The notes: generated from the letters alone by a model not told the origin. A stretch of 64,000 bases of DNA from JADKIH01 sp964595205 (GCA_964595205.1 CAZQOQ010000001.1:124001-188000); one strand, 5' to 3'; shown: positions 16,352-25,718, counted from the stretch's first letter. Numbers and translations: made by a program.

Positions 16352-16663
16352 ATGGATGAAAATCAGAATCAAAATCAGCTTAATATTGAGTTGACAGAAG
16401 AAGTTGCCGATGGAATTTATTCCAACCTGGCAATTATTACCCACAGTACGTCGGAATTTGTAATCGATTTTGTAAAGGTTATGCCCGGTGTACCAAAAGC
16501 AAAAGTTAAATCAAGGATATTGCTTACGCCTCAACATGCAAAACGACTGATGGCTGCGCTACAGGACAATATTGCCAAGTTTGAAGCCGTTCACGGCACG
16601 ATCAAACAAACGGAAGGATTGGGAATTCCCATGAACTTTGGCGGGCCTGCCGCACAAGCCTAA
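16352..16663 (+). CDS. DUF3467 domain-containing protein
   Basis: 103 residues, acidic at the N-terminus (MDENQNQNQLNIELTEEVADG), with a core YSNLAIITHSTSEFVIDFVKVMPG and PKAKVKSRILLTPQHAKRL that matches the DUF3467 family as I know it. Small cytosolic protein of unknown function, commonly just downstream of rpoC in Bacteroidota. No catalytic motif is visible. Its stop codon overlaps the end of the convergent membrane-protein gene by 3 bases. Family call is confident; function is unknown. Confidence 0.85.
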   Translation: MDENQNQNQLNIELTEEVADGIYSNLAIITHSTSEFVIDFVKVMPGVPKAKVKSRILLTPQHAKRLMAALQDNIAKFEAVHGTIKQTEGLGIPMNFGGPAAQA

Positions 16664-17025
16664 TTTGAACTATTCTTTTTCCTGGTTAAAAGAACTCCTC
16701 TTTTATAAACTACGGGTATATAGTATCCTAACATCATTGATAATCCGGCGAGAAAAAAGGCAATAGCATACGGCCTGGTTGTGTCTTCGAGGTAAAATTC
16801 GCCTACCATCCACACTGAGTTTGCGCATATCCAAAAACAGACAGCAAGATTATGAGCTAATTCTGCTTTATCGCTTTTGTTAAGATAGGTGATGTAAACA
16901 GCAAAAGCGAGCGTAGGCAGAATCATGAAAATACCCAGCGGTTTCCAGAGTATTACCCAGCACAAGTCCTTTATCAGCCAGAGCAGAATGTGGAAGTTTT
17001 CGAATTTCCGGACGGAAGATCTCAT
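16660..17025 (-). CDS. Uncharacterised multi-span membrane protein
   Basis: 121 residues with about four hydrophobic helices: two in residues ~16-48 (LCWVILWKPLGIFMILPTLA...), one around AHNLAVCFWICANSVWMVGE, and one around IAFFLAGLSMMLGYYIP. A charged loop NKSDKAELAHN separates the pairs. No family motif with known function is recognised. Trp and Cys are frequent in the membrane segments. It is convergent with the DUF3467 gene (overlapping ends) and lies 23 bases upstream of the glutathione peroxidase gene on the same strand, so the two may be cotranscribed. Probably an inner-membrane protein of unknown role. Confidence 0.7.
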   Translation of the reverse strand: MRSSVRKFENFHILLWLIKDLCWVILWKPLGIFMILPTLAFAVYITYLNKSDKAELAHNLAVCFWICANSVWMVGEFYLEDTTRPYAIAFFLAGLSMMLGYYIPVVYKRGVLLTRKKNSSN

Positions 17026-17048
17026 GAATTCAGTTTGTGCTAAAGGAA

Positions 17049-17567
17049 TTACTCTTTTTCAATTGCCTGTATAATTTTCTCATCCATTGGCAACATCTTA
17101 TCATGAAAACGGTGAATGAGTCTTCCGTATTCGTCTAGTAAGAATTTTTCAAAGTTCCATCGTATGTCACCGACTTTATCCGGATTGGGTTGTGTAATCA
17201 GCCATTTGAAAAGCGGATCAATGTCGTCACCTTTTACAGAAACCTTCGACATCATTGGAAATGTTACGCCATAATTTTTCTTGCAAAAAGTTGCAATCTC
17301 TGAATTACTTCCGGGTTCCTGTTGGCCGAAATTATTGGCGGGAAATCCGATGATCACGAGCTTGCCTTCATATTTTTTATACAATTTTTCAAGGTCGGCA
17401 TACTGAGGTGTGTTCCCGCATTCAGATGCAGTATTTACAATCAGGATTTTCTTACCCTTGTAGACGGATAAATCGACAGGCTTTCCTTCGATGGAAAGCG
17501 GTTTAAACTGATATATATTTTCGGGACTTGCGACAATCAGCATGGTCAAAAGGAATAGCAGATTCAT
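17049..17567 (-). CDS. Glutathione peroxidase-family thiol peroxidase, exported
   Basis: Reduces hydroperoxides; bacterial members usually use thioredoxin. 172 residues. A hydrophobic N-terminus (MNLLFLLTMLIVAS) suggests a signal peptide, so action in the periplasm is likely. Family motifs: peroxidatic Cys50 in NTASECGNTPQY (Cys, not selenocysteine), GFPANNFGQQEPG, and WNFEKFLLDEYG. A resolving Cys candidate lies in IATFCKKNYG. It lies just downstream of a patatin/barrel gene on the same strand (109-base gap). Confidence 0.9.
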   Translation of the reverse strand: MNLLFLLTMLIVASPENIYQFKPLSIEGKPVDLSVYKGKKILIVNTASECGNTPQYADLEKLYKKYEGKLVIIGFPANNFGQQEPGSNSEIATFCKKNYGVTFPMMSKVSVKGDDIDPLFKWLITQPNPDKVGDIRWNFEKFLLDEYGRLIHRFHDKMLPMDEKIIQAIEKE

Positions 17568-17676
17568 GTTTATATTTTTTTTATCTAGAATGGTTTATTT
17601 TTATTGATGATAGTAAAATGGAATTCAGCCACAGGTTTTTTGTCTTATTAACCAATACAAAGATAACTTTCCATGA

Positions 17677-19956
17677 TCAATTTATCGCACTCTTGTTAAA
17701 GATGAAAAATCCAAAATGGAACAGGAATGATATTTCCTGTTCCCGACTGCCAATATAATTTACAAAAAAGCCGATTGGGCCAAGAGGGCTGTGAAATACA
17801 GGACCGGCTGATGCTATGTAATATCTTTTGGCAAGAATATCTCCGTAATACGTTTTGTTCTCCTGTGTTGGCAATAATTCCTGGTAGGGTTGGAAGACAT
17901 ATCCTTCCAGCAATAGATCGATATTATTCCTGATTGTAACTACATTCTTGGATCCGAGTCCGCCAAACGTATGTGCATGGAATGAGGGTAGAAAAATCGT
18001 CTTCGATTCCTGGATAGGGTAGAAGCCCGGGCTGTTCAGGACTGTGCTGATGTGATTTGCAAGAAAGGGCATATCGGTAGTGGCAAATTCAATATAAACT
18101 CCGAATTTTATGCGCCCTTTTTTCTTAAAGTAATTCTCATACTTCAAATTGAATTGTAACCAGTCGTGGTATTTTTCTCTCTTGGTTTTTTCAACCGACG
18201 TCGATCCGGGAATGGTGCTTTCCAGAACATTTACATATTGAATGCGTGTGCTCAGGAAAGTTCCGCCACTTGGATATTCTTTACGGTTGAGTGTGTTTCT
18301 CTCAAACGTTATTGCTCCTGATGGACCGTTTAATATTGTCTGATCGGCCGTATCATTGAAGAGAAAATCCTGCGTTTGGTAATAGTCATCCTTGATGCGA
18401 ATGTAGGCTGCCGATGCGACAAGTTTTCCTTTGTTCCTGGCGGGGATTCCGAAATTCATTCCGAAATTATAGTCAGATTTTAAAATGTAAGAGGGTTTTT
18501 GTTCTGAGAAAAAAGCAGTGTTGCTGCTGCTGAAGAAATCGTATTGATTGAGTGTAACATCTGATTCTAAAAAGTAAGGAAATCTGGCAGGTGAGTCCAT
18601 GCGGATTCGTAGCTGTCCGGAAGTGTAAAGTTTTCCGAAGTAGAAGTTGCCGTTGAAATTATATGCCTTACGGTTCCAGACATTATATTGAAGGCCGACA
18701 AAGGCTTCGCTCACCGGTCTTGATGATATATTTCCGCCGAACTGAGTAATAAAATCTTTTTCCCTGTTTATCTTAATATTCAGGTCGAAGAACCCTGTGC
18801 TTTTGTTATACTTCAAAGATGGATAGATACCCTTGATATTGGGATCCGCTACAAGGGCATAGTACGAGGCTTTCAGTCGTTTCAATGGAATGGGAGCGGT
18901 TCCGGGTTTGATAATCTGTTTTACGTATCCTGCCTGCTTCAAATTAACACCTTCGATCGTCACATTGTCGATGATGACATTCGGCAGCGACGCCTGGTAT
19001 GCCTTTCTGAGTTTTTTTCTTTCTTCAGGTGTAGTACGTGCCTGTATGTTTGTACAGATTCTTCCCAGTTGTTCTTTCGTTGACTTGTATCCTTCGCTGA
19101 TTATTTCATTGATTTTCGAAAAATCAAAAAGTCCGAAACGGTCGGTGTTTGATTCGATCAGAACGCCATTCTCGCATACAACTGAAAAATTTGTGGGCGT
19201 GGTCATCATCGCCCTGATTTGCGAGATGATGTTCCCTTCTGACATGGGTGTAGTCGTTCCTGCCGCATTCGAGCCAATTATGATGTCCGGCTGAAAATCT
19301 TCAAGTAAAATGTCTACAGGAAAATTATTGTACATGCCTCCGTCATAAAGAATTTTATTGTCGAAAAGCACAGGCTTGAAATAAAAAGGATATGCCGACG
19401 AAGCCCGTACTGCCTGCGCAAGGTCTCCACTGCGGAAAATCACCGTCTTTTTATTCTCAATATCGGCCGCTACACAACGAAAGGGTACGTAAAGCGAATC
19501 GAAATTGTAATCTGCCTTTGCTATCGCTCCCGCAGTGTTCTCAAGCAGGGAATAGTCGTATGGTATAGAACTGACGATGTTTGTTGGTAACGAGGTAGAG
19601 AAAACCGAATCGAGAGAAAATTTTAAGCTGATCCAGGAAGCATCCGGCTCTTTCTGACGGAAATAGTAGGTGTAGTCATCGTCGATGACACCCGTAGCCC
19701 AGTTGTAAAAATCTTCAGTATTTACAATCGAATCCATTTCATCGGGAGAGTACCCTAATGCATACATACAACCCACAATTGCACCTGCTGAAGTACCTGC
19801 AACATAGTCGATCGGAATATTGGCTTCTTCCAAAGCTTTAAGTACTCCGATGTGAGCCATTCCCCTTGCACCGCCACCACTTAAAACCAGTCCGACTTTC
19901 TGGGCATGAACCAATGTTGTGGACAATAAGAGTAGGAATAAGATTCTGATGTTCAT
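17677..19956 (-). CDS. Patatin-like phospholipase with POTRA and outer-membrane beta-barrel
   Basis: 759 residues. A signal peptide (residues 1-18, ending VHA-Q) precedes a patatin lipase domain with the oxyanion motif SGGGARG (26-32), nucleophile Ser56 in GTSAG and catalytic Asp205 in YDGG. The middle region (about 315-390: NVIIDNVTIEGVNLKQ...) looks like a POTRA domain. The C-terminal half alternates aromatic/hydrophobic strands and ends SFLFHFGFFIF, like a BamA/TpsB-type barrel. The whole order matches type Vd (PlpD-like) secretion proteins, where the lipase is exported through its own barrel. Substrate is inferred to be phospholipid. Start ATG gives the signal peptide directly. Confidence 0.9.
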   Translation of the reverse strand: MNIRILFLLLLSTTLVHAQKVGLVLSGGGARGMAHIGVLKALEEANIPIDYVAGTSAGAIVGCMYALGYSPDEMDSIVNTEDFYNWATGVIDDDYTYYFRQKEPDASWISLKFSLDSVFSTSLPTNIVSSIPYDYSLLENTAGAIAKADYNFDSLYVPFRCVAADIENKKTVIFRSGDLAQAVRASSAYPFYFKPVLFDNKILYDGGMYNNFPVDILLEDFQPDIIIGSNAAGTTTPMSEGNIISQIRAMMTTPTNFSVVCENGVLIESNTDRFGLFDFSKINEIISEGYKSTKEQLGRICTNIQARTTPEERKKLRKAYQASLPNVIIDNVTIEGVNLKQAGYVKQIIKPGTAPIPLKRLKASYYALVADPNIKGIYPSLKYNKSTGFFDLNIKINREKDFITQFGGNISSRPVSEAFVGLQYNVWNRKAYNFNGNFYFGKLYTSGQLRIRMDSPARFPYFLESDVTLNQYDFFSSSNTAFFSEQKPSYILKSDYNFGMNFGIPARNKGKLVASAAYIRIKDDYYQTQDFLFNDTADQTILNGPSGAITFERNTLNRKEYPSGGTFLSTRIQYVNVLESTIPGSTSVEKTKREKYHDWLQFNLKYENYFKKKGRIKFGVYIEFATTDMPFLANHISTVLNSPGFYPIQESKTIFLPSFHAHTFGGLGSKNVVTIRNNIDLLLEGYVFQPYQELLPTQENKTYYGDILAKRYYIASAGPVFHSPLGPIGFFVNYIGSREQEISFLFHFGFFIFNKSAIN

Positions 19957-20022
19957 CCTGTGCAGGAAAGCGCTGTTTTTTTTAACGAACGATTCAACGT
20001 TATTAATTCATGGGTCGCTAAG

Positions 20023-20817
20023 TTACAAAGCAGATTTGATTTTCAGGATCAATTCTGAGAAATATGACGGCGATTTCAAAAGCCTTGATCCATACCAGGA
20101 AAACATTTCGCCGTCAACCAGAAAAATGTTTGCCTCAATGAAAATTCTCTTCAATTCAATTAAATTTTTCTCGCCGAAAGGATATGGTTCAGAAGCCAGG
20201 AGGATCACCCGCGGTCTTCTTTCGGTTAGTTCTTCAGAAGTAAATTCGGGATATCTTTTCCTGTCTGCAAATACATTTTTGAATCCGCTTCGTTCCAGCA
20301 TATCGCTGATGAAAGTATCACCCCCTACAGTCATGAATGGTTTTTGCCAGATTAAATAGGCGCACGAAATCCTTTCCTTTGAAGGGGGTAACTTAGAAAA
20401 AAGATCTCTTATTTTTTGAGATATGTTGTCACCGTTTGCTTTTTTTCCGGTTAATACCGAAACCTCTTCAATCATTTGTAATGCGTCATCCAGATTTTTA
20501 ATGTCAGAGACCCATATAGGAAACTCTTTAGCAAGAATTTTTATTTGTCCTTCTTCGTTTTCTTCTTTGTTTGCAATAATCAGGTCAGGATTCAGACTCC
20601 TGATTTTTTCAATGTCTAATTTCTTTGTGCCGCCAACCCTGGTTTTTTTCCGAAACCATTCTTCCGGATGTACGCAGAATTTTGTGATGCCTTTCACTTC
20701 CTCGTTTAATCCCAGGTCGTAAAGAAGTTCTGTTTGTGAAGGTACAAGTGAAACAATCCTCGAAGGAGTTTTCCTGAATGAATGTCTTTGACCGATCTGG
20801 TCAATGGAAAGTATCAT
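20023..20817 (-). CDS. BtuF-like helical-backbone metal/cobalamin receptor without signal peptide
   Basis: 264 residues of the class III ABC substrate-binding fold: SRIVSLVPSQTELLYDLGL near the N-terminus, GGTKKLDIEKIRSLNPDLII in the first lobe, and the second lobe with MTVGGDTFISDMLERSGFKN and RPRVILLASEPYPFGEKN. This is the layout of BtuF/FepB-type binding proteins for corrinoids or siderophores. Unlike those, no signal peptide or lipobox precedes the domain, and no permease or ATPase gene adjoins it. It may be cytosolic with a different role; ligand unknown. It ends 66 bases before the patatin gene on the same strand. Confidence 0.8.
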   Translation of the reverse strand: MILSIDQIGQRHSFRKTPSRIVSLVPSQTELLYDLGLNEEVKGITKFCVHPEEWFRKKTRVGGTKKLDIEKIRSLNPDLIIANKEENEEGQIKILAKEFPIWVSDIKNLDDALQMIEEVSVLTGKKANGDNISQKIRDLFSKLPPSKERISCAYLIWQKPFMTVGGDTFISDMLERSGFKNVFADRKRYPEFTSEELTERRPRVILLASEPYPFGEKNLIELKRIFIEANIFLVDGEMFSWYGSRLLKSPSYFSELILKIKSAL

Positions 20818-20938
20818 TTAAAATATTCCACTTTATTCGTTCCGATTTTCAAACCCTGTAATTACTATACGATTGTTTTCTTTAATACCAGGTATCTCAC
20901 TTTTCGAGTATAGGAATCGATGTAGAAAACCTGTCTTA

Positions 20939-22324
20939 CTACCTGACAAGCGTTTCCGCAATATCACTCTTTGTTATAATAAAAGTCCGCCCCGCTTTGA
21001 AATCCTTTACAAGCACTGCCATCTTATCGCCCGAAACCATCTGTGACAAATCGTCGAGCGGCGTGGTGATGTCGACAAATGGTATAGCCTCCTGCATGAT
21101 CTTTTCGATCTTATCTTCTTTGGCGGATGGATTCTTTAAGATGTAATTGTAAACGAGATTTTCATAAATAGAACCAACCATTCGATCATCGGATGTGACC
21201 GGGATCTGCGAAAAATTATTTTCATTCATGATGTGGAGTGCTTCTGCAATCGTCTTGTTTTTGTCGATCGTCATCAGCTCGATATTCTTTCTTCCGCTGA
21301 CAATATCACTGGCAGTCATTCCCTTTTTGTCAATGTAACCCATTTTCCTCATCCAGTCGTCGTTGAATATTTTTGCAAGGTATCTTGTACCATGATCATG
21401 AAATACTATAACGACCACGTCTTTTTCAGTCAGTTTATCTTTAAGCTGGTGCAATCCGGCAACTGCAGAACCGGCGGAATTTCCGACCCAGATACCTTCT
21501 TTTTTCACGATCTCCCGGGTCATTAATGCAGCGTCTTTATCGGTTACCTTTTCAAACAGATCGATCAGGCTGAAGTCGACATTCTTGGGAAGAAAGTCTT
21601 CGCCAATGCCTTCGGTGACATATGGATAGATTTCATTCTTGTCGAAGATGCCGGTCTCTTTATATTTTTTGAATACAGATCCGTAAACATCGATACCCCA
21701 GACTTTAATATTTGGATTTTTTTCTTTCAGGTATCTTGCGGTTCCGCAGATGGTTCCCCCGGTACCAACACCAACTACAAAGTGAGTGATTTTACCTTCT
21801 GTCTGTTCCCAGATCTCAGGACCGGTTTGCTCATAATTTGCCTGGGCATTGGAGGGATTATCATATTGGTTAGGGTAGAAGGAATTTTTAATTTCTTTGT
21901 TTAACCGTGCCGCTACGGAATAATAGGAACGGGGATCCTCTGGTTCAACATTGGTTGGGCAAACAATTACCTCTGCTCCAAAAGCCTTCAGGGCATCAAC
22001 TTTTTCTTTGGATTGTTTATCAGTGGTTGTAAATATGCATTTGTACCCTTTCACAATTGCAGCAATTGCCAGGCCCATACCGGTATTACCCGAAGTGCCC
22101 TCGATGATTGTTCCGCCAGGTTTAAGTATTCCGGCTTTTTCGGCATCTTCTACCATCTTGAGAGCCATCCTGTCTTTGATAGAATTACCGGGATTAAAAG
22201 TCTCAACCTTTGCATATACAGTAGCCTTAATGCCTTCAACAACTTTATTGAGCCTGACCATTGGCGTATTGCCAATTGTTTCAAGGATGTTGTTACAGGT
22301 TTTTTTAGCTGGATTATTTGCCAT
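20939..22324 (-). CDS. PLP-dependent cysteine synthase/cystathionine beta-synthase with CBS pair
   Basis: 461 residues. The N-terminal fold II PLP domain has ETIGNTPMVRL, the PLP-lysine K50 in NPGNSIKDRM, the substrate loop EGTSGNTGMGLA and the phosphate-binding GVGTGGTICG. The C-terminal ~125 residues form two CBS motifs (about 335-455), as in cystathionine beta-synthase. The reaction is either serine plus homocysteine to cystathionine or O-acetylserine plus sulfide to cysteine; sequence alone does not separate these. CBS domains usually sense adenine nucleotides or S-adenosylmethionine. Upstream on its strand, TAACTTTG (22370-22377) is a candidate -7 promoter element. Confidence 0.9.
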   Translation of the reverse strand: MANNPAKKTCNNILETIGNTPMVRLNKVVEGIKATVYAKVETFNPGNSIKDRMALKMVEDAEKAGILKPGGTIIEGTSGNTGMGLAIAAIVKGYKCIFTTTDKQSKEKVDALKAFGAEVIVCPTNVEPEDPRSYYSVAARLNKEIKNSFYPNQYDNPSNAQANYEQTGPEIWEQTEGKITHFVVGVGTGGTICGTARYLKEKNPNIKVWGIDVYGSVFKKYKETGIFDKNEIYPYVTEGIGEDFLPKNVDFSLIDLFEKVTDKDAALMTREIVKKEGIWVGNSAGSAVAGLHQLKDKLTEKDVVVIVFHDHGTRYLAKIFNDDWMRKMGYIDKKGMTASDIVSGRKNIELMTIDKNKTIAEALHIMNENNFSQIPVTSDDRMVGSIYENLVYNYILKNPSAKEDKIEKIMQEAIPFVDITTPLDDLSQMVSGDKMAVLVKDFKAGRTFIITKSDIAETLVR

Positions 22325-22369
22325 GAACTTTAAGAATTATGTATTAATTAGGCCTGTTTTTCAGGCGGG

Positions 22370-22377
22370 CAAAGTTA
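22370..22377 (-). promoter_or_regulatory. Candidate -7 element for the CBS-domain gene
   Basis: On the minus strand this reads TAACTTTG (TAnnTTTG). It lies 46 bases upstream of the start codon at 22324. No clear -33 element was found. A small inverted repeat, GCCTG/CAGGC, lies in the leader. Confidence 0.4.
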
Positions 22378-22405
22378 ATAAAGGAAATGAAAAACGTCGT
22401 CGAAA

Positions 22406-22436
22406 TTGGCTGTAGATTTTATAAAAACTATATTTG
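22406..22436 (+). promoter_or_regulatory. Promoter of the TMTC-like gene
   Basis: TTG (22406-22408), a 20-base spacer, and TATATTTG (22429-22436), a good match to the Bacteroidota promoter. Transcription would begin near 22443, about 40 bases before the ATG at 22485. Confidence 0.6.
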
Positions 22437-22484
22437 GCTTTCTTCTGTTTTAAATGAAAATACTCAAAAAAATCAAGTTTAAGG

Positions 22485-24446
22485 ATGAATAAAAAACCAA
22501 TTCAGGGGAGTAGCAGAAAAAAGAGCAGCCTCGAACTTCCGGCTTCAGGCGAAAAAATGTGGTTGTTCCTGATCCTGCTCATCACCTTTATTGCATACCT
22601 GCCTGCTTTGCAATGTGGTTTTACCCGCTGGGACGATCACCTGTATGTAACAGATTCCGATTTAATCACCAGTCTTTCCATGTCTAATATCGCCAGGATG
22701 TTTTCCCCTAACAGCGTGGTTGCCCTGAACTATCATCCTCTCACCATCCTGTCGCTTGCCATCGATTATAAGTTCGCAAAACTGAATCCTGCCTTCTATC
22801 ATATTGTAAATATCATTTTTCACCTGTTAAACACGTACCTGGTTTATGTGTTTATTAAAAAATTATCAGACAATAAATCGATTGTTGCACTCGTGGTGGC
22901 ATTACTTTTCGGAATTCACCCAATGCACGTCGAAAGCGTTGCATGGGTGGGTGAACGAAAAGATGTACTTTATACATTTTTCTTTCTTGGAGGACTGATT
23001 ACTTACCTTAATTACCTCGGGACAAATAAAAATAAATACCTGGTATTCACTTTCATTTTATATGCCTTATCTGTCTTGTCAAAGGCAATGGCGGTGGTAT
23101 TTCCGGCGGTTTTATTTTTAATCGATTATTATAAAAACAGAAAGTTGTCGGCTAAATCAATTCTTGAAAAGGTGCCATTCTTCCTCTTTGCAATTCCATT
23201 TTCACTGATCACATTACAGATTCAAAAGACGGCAATTTCGGGTTATGAGGTATTCTCCTTGAAGGAGAGATTCTGTATTGGATTTTACGGTATGTTCAAT
23301 TATGTGTGGCGTTTGTTTCTGCCTGTTAACCTGACAGCATACTATCCTTATCCGCTTCGCGATGCAGACGGAAGCATGCCATTTTCATTTTACCTTGTTT
23401 CATTTTGCGGCATGATTCTTTTCCTTGGCGTGCTTGCCTGGTTTTTTATGAAGAGGAATAATTACAAGCTGGTATTTTTTGGATTTATGTTTTACCTGGT
23501 TACTGTAATTCTTGTTTTACAGTTTCTTTCCGTAGGACAAGTTATTGTCGCTGACCGTTATTCTTATCTTTCATATATCGGTTTGCTTTTCCTTGTTGTT
23601 ATGCAGGTTTATCATGTTATCAATGAAAAGCCTTACCTGAAAAGAGTGTTCATGGCCTTACTTGTTGTTGTTACAATATTATTTACACTATCATCAAATG
23701 TACAGTCGCGTATTTGGAAAAATACTTCAACTTTATGGACAAATGTGATAGAGCGGAATCCTTCAATGACGATTGAAACTGCCCATGAACAAAGGGGTAA
23801 TTACAGGTCTTCGATCAACGATTATGACGGGGCCATTCAGGATTTTGAAAAATGCATTGCTGTGAATACTAAAAAGCCAACGGTGTATTTTAACATGGGT
23901 ATCATTTATGGTACAAAGGGTAATATGAGTCAGAAGGAGGGAGATTTAAAGGCAGCAGTAGAGATGTACCAGAAATCAGTTGACTTGCTGAGTTATGGTA
24001 TTTTACTCGACAGCACATATTCAAAGGCATATCTTGACAGGGCAACAACCTATGTGCTGATGAATAAATTTGATCTCGCAGCGAAGGATTACACAAAAGC
24101 ACTGGAATTTTTTCCCGGAAGTAAAGAGTTGCTGGAGAAGCGGGCATATGTAAATGGGATGGCGGGAAACTACAATGAATCAGTTCAGGATTACAATGCA
24201 TTAATAACAATCGATCAGTCAAATCCTTATTATTATCTGAATCGGGGATTTGCAGCATACAATGCTGAAAATTACAAACAGGCGATAACTGATTTTGAAT
24301 TGATTATTCAAATCGACAGCACGATTAGCAATGCTTATTTTTCACTTGGAAAGTGCTACGAAAAACTGGGTGATTCAAAAAAAGCGTCTGTTTATTTTGC
24401 AAAGGCAAAATCATTGGGATACAGCGAAGAGGATAAGCCTAAATAG
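22485..24446 (+). CDS. Membrane protein with TMTC/ARNT-like N-terminus and TPR repeats
   Basis: 653 residues. About ten hydrophobic helices fill residues ~25-410. Loops carry FTRWDDHLYV near the first helix (an acidic position like the catalytic loop of GT-C transferases) and GIHPMHVESVAWVGERKD, a signature of the TMTC/DUF1736 group. The C-terminal ~230 residues hold TPR repeats (YDGAIQDFEKCIAVN, FDLAAKDYTKALEF, YKQAITDFELIIQID). TMTC proteins are O-mannosyltransferases in animals; for the bacterial relatives the sugar and the target are unknown, so a glycosyltransferase role is inference. It is in the inner membrane with TPRs probably periplasmic. Monocistronic, with its own promoter and a convergent neighbour 37 bases away. 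Confidence 0.8.
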   Translation: MNKKPIQGSSRKKSSLELPASGEKMWLFLILLITFIAYLPALQCGFTRWDDHLYVTDSDLITSLSMSNIARMFSPNSVVALNYHPLTILSLAIDYKFAKLNPAFYHIVNIIFHLLNTYLVYVFIKKLSDNKSIVALVVALLFGIHPMHVESVAWVGERKDVLYTFFFLGGLITYLNYLGTNKNKYLVFTFILYALSVLSKAMAVVFPAVLFLIDYYKNRKLSAKSILEKVPFFLFAIPFSLITLQIQKTAISGYEVFSLKERFCIGFYGMFNYVWRLFLPVNLTAYYPYPLRDADGSMPFSFYLVSFCGMILFLGVLAWFFMKRNNYKLVFFGFMFYLVTVILVLQFLSVGQVIVADRYSYLSYIGLLFLVVMQVYHVINEKPYLKRVFMALLVVVTILFTLSSNVQSRIWKNTSTLWTNVIERNPSMTIETAHEQRGNYRSSINDYDGAIQDFEKCIAVNTKKPTVYFNMGIIYGTKGNMSQKEGDLKAAVEMYQKSVDLLSYGILLDSTYSKAYLDRATTYVLMNKFDLAAKDYTKALEFFPGSKELLEKRAYVNGMAGNYNESVQDYNALITIDQSNPYYYLNRGFAAYNAENYKQAITDFELIIQIDSTISNAYFSLGKCYEKLGDSKKASVYFAKAKSLGYSEEDKPK

Positions 24447-24483
24447 CTTTCATACTTTAAAAATTTCATGAATGGCAAGAAAT

Positions 24484-25707
24484 CTAATTGTATCTGATTG
24501 CCGAAAGCGGGCTTATTCTTGTAATGATCATTGTCGGAATAACCATCATCAAAATGCAAACGATTAGTGTACCGGCATTCAACATTAAAATGTGGGAGAT
24601 TGAAAAATTTACAGGTACATACGACAAGTAATAGGATTGTTGATCCAGGTGAAAGAGCTGAAATTTTTTCTGTATTAATATAAAAGAGATTCCGACGATG
24701 TTTCCCCACAGCATTCCACGCCCGATCAGGTAGCCGGCAAGATATATGAAAATTTTTCTGATGCTCAGACTTCTGCTTCCCATGGCTTTCATTGTGCCGA
24801 TCAGGTTAATCCTTTCGAGGATGATAATGAGCAGAGCTGAAATCATATTCATTCCCGAAACTACAATCATAAGCGATATAATGATGATTGCATTGATGTT
24901 CTGCAATCCAAGCCAGTCGAATATCTGGGGATAAATATCCCTGATGGTCCTCACATTCAGATCCGATGCTGAAATAGTATAAATTTTTTCCGCTGTCTCA
25001 TCAAGTTTCAAAAAGTCGTTTACCGTAATTTCAAATCCACCTACCTTGTCGGATGTCCAGTCATTTAGTTTTTGTATCTGACCGATGTCGCAAAACATGT
25101 ACAGGTTATCGAATTCTTCAAGACCAGTACTGTAAACTCCGGTGATATGAAATTTCCTTGCCCGCGGGGGCTGTTGAATGAAATGCATGATGAGGTCATC
25201 GCCCGAATGGAGATTTAATTTTTTCGACAGGTTTGCGGAAATTACAATATCGTTCGAACGGGCGCTGTCATTAACATAAAAAACATTGCCCTCGATTAAC
25301 CGTTCACGAAAATACGCCCAGTCGAAATCGCTGCCGATGCCTTTGGCAACAATTCCTTCAATTTCATCCTTTGTCTTGATGATGCCTGCTTTGGTAGCAA
25401 AAACCTGTATATGCCTGATGTCCGGATCATTTTTCAAAGATGGAAGAAAAGGCTGATGGCGATCGACAGGCTGCGTTTCGTAGGAATTGTTTTCATCATA
25501 GTTGCTGATTTGAATATGAGATCCAAAGCCAATAACCTTATCTCTTATCTCTTTTTTAAAACCGGTTACTATTGAAATTGCAATGATCATAACGGCAAAA
25601 CCGAGCGCAATTCCGATCAGCGCGATGCGAATGATTGGTCGTGAAATAACCGTTTCCTTTTCTTTGGAAAAAGCGATGCGCCTTGCTATAAATAATTCAA
25701 ACTTCAA
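24484..25707 (-). CDS. LolC/LolE-type ABC transporter permease (FtsX family)
   Basis: About 407 residues from the TTG at 25707. One N-terminal transmembrane helix (RIALIGIALGFAVMIIAISIVTGFKKEI) is followed by a ~200-residue periplasmic MacB-like domain and three C-terminal helices, the layout of lipoprotein-release or MacB-type permeases. The longest frame begins at 25809, but that would overlap the start of the divergent muramidase gene and its promoter. From the TTG the protein begins MKFELFIARRIAF, which fits the family. ATG 25761 is the other option. No ATPase subunit adjoins it; the nearest ABC ATPase gene in the window is at 36652. Confidence 0.85.
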   Translation of the reverse strand: MKFELFIARRIAFSKEKETVISRPIIRIALIGIALGFAVMIIAISIVTGFKKEIRDKVIGFGSHIQISNYDENNSYETQPVDRHQPFLPSLKNDPDIRHIQVFATKAGIIKTKDEIEGIVAKGIGSDFDWAYFRERLIEGNVFYVNDSARSNDIVISANLSKKLNLHSGDDLIMHFIQQPPRARKFHITGVYSTGLEEFDNLYMFCDIGQIQKLNDWTSDKVGGFEITVNDFLKLDETAEKIYTISASDLNVRTIRDIYPQIFDWLGLQNINAIIIISLMIVVSGMNMISALLIIILERINLIGTMKAMGSRSLSIRKIFIYLAGYLIGRGMLWGNIVGISFILIQKKFQLFHLDQQSYYLSYVPVNFSISHILMLNAGTLIVCILMMVIPTMIITRISPLSAIRYN

Positions 25708-25718
25708 TTCAGAACAGT

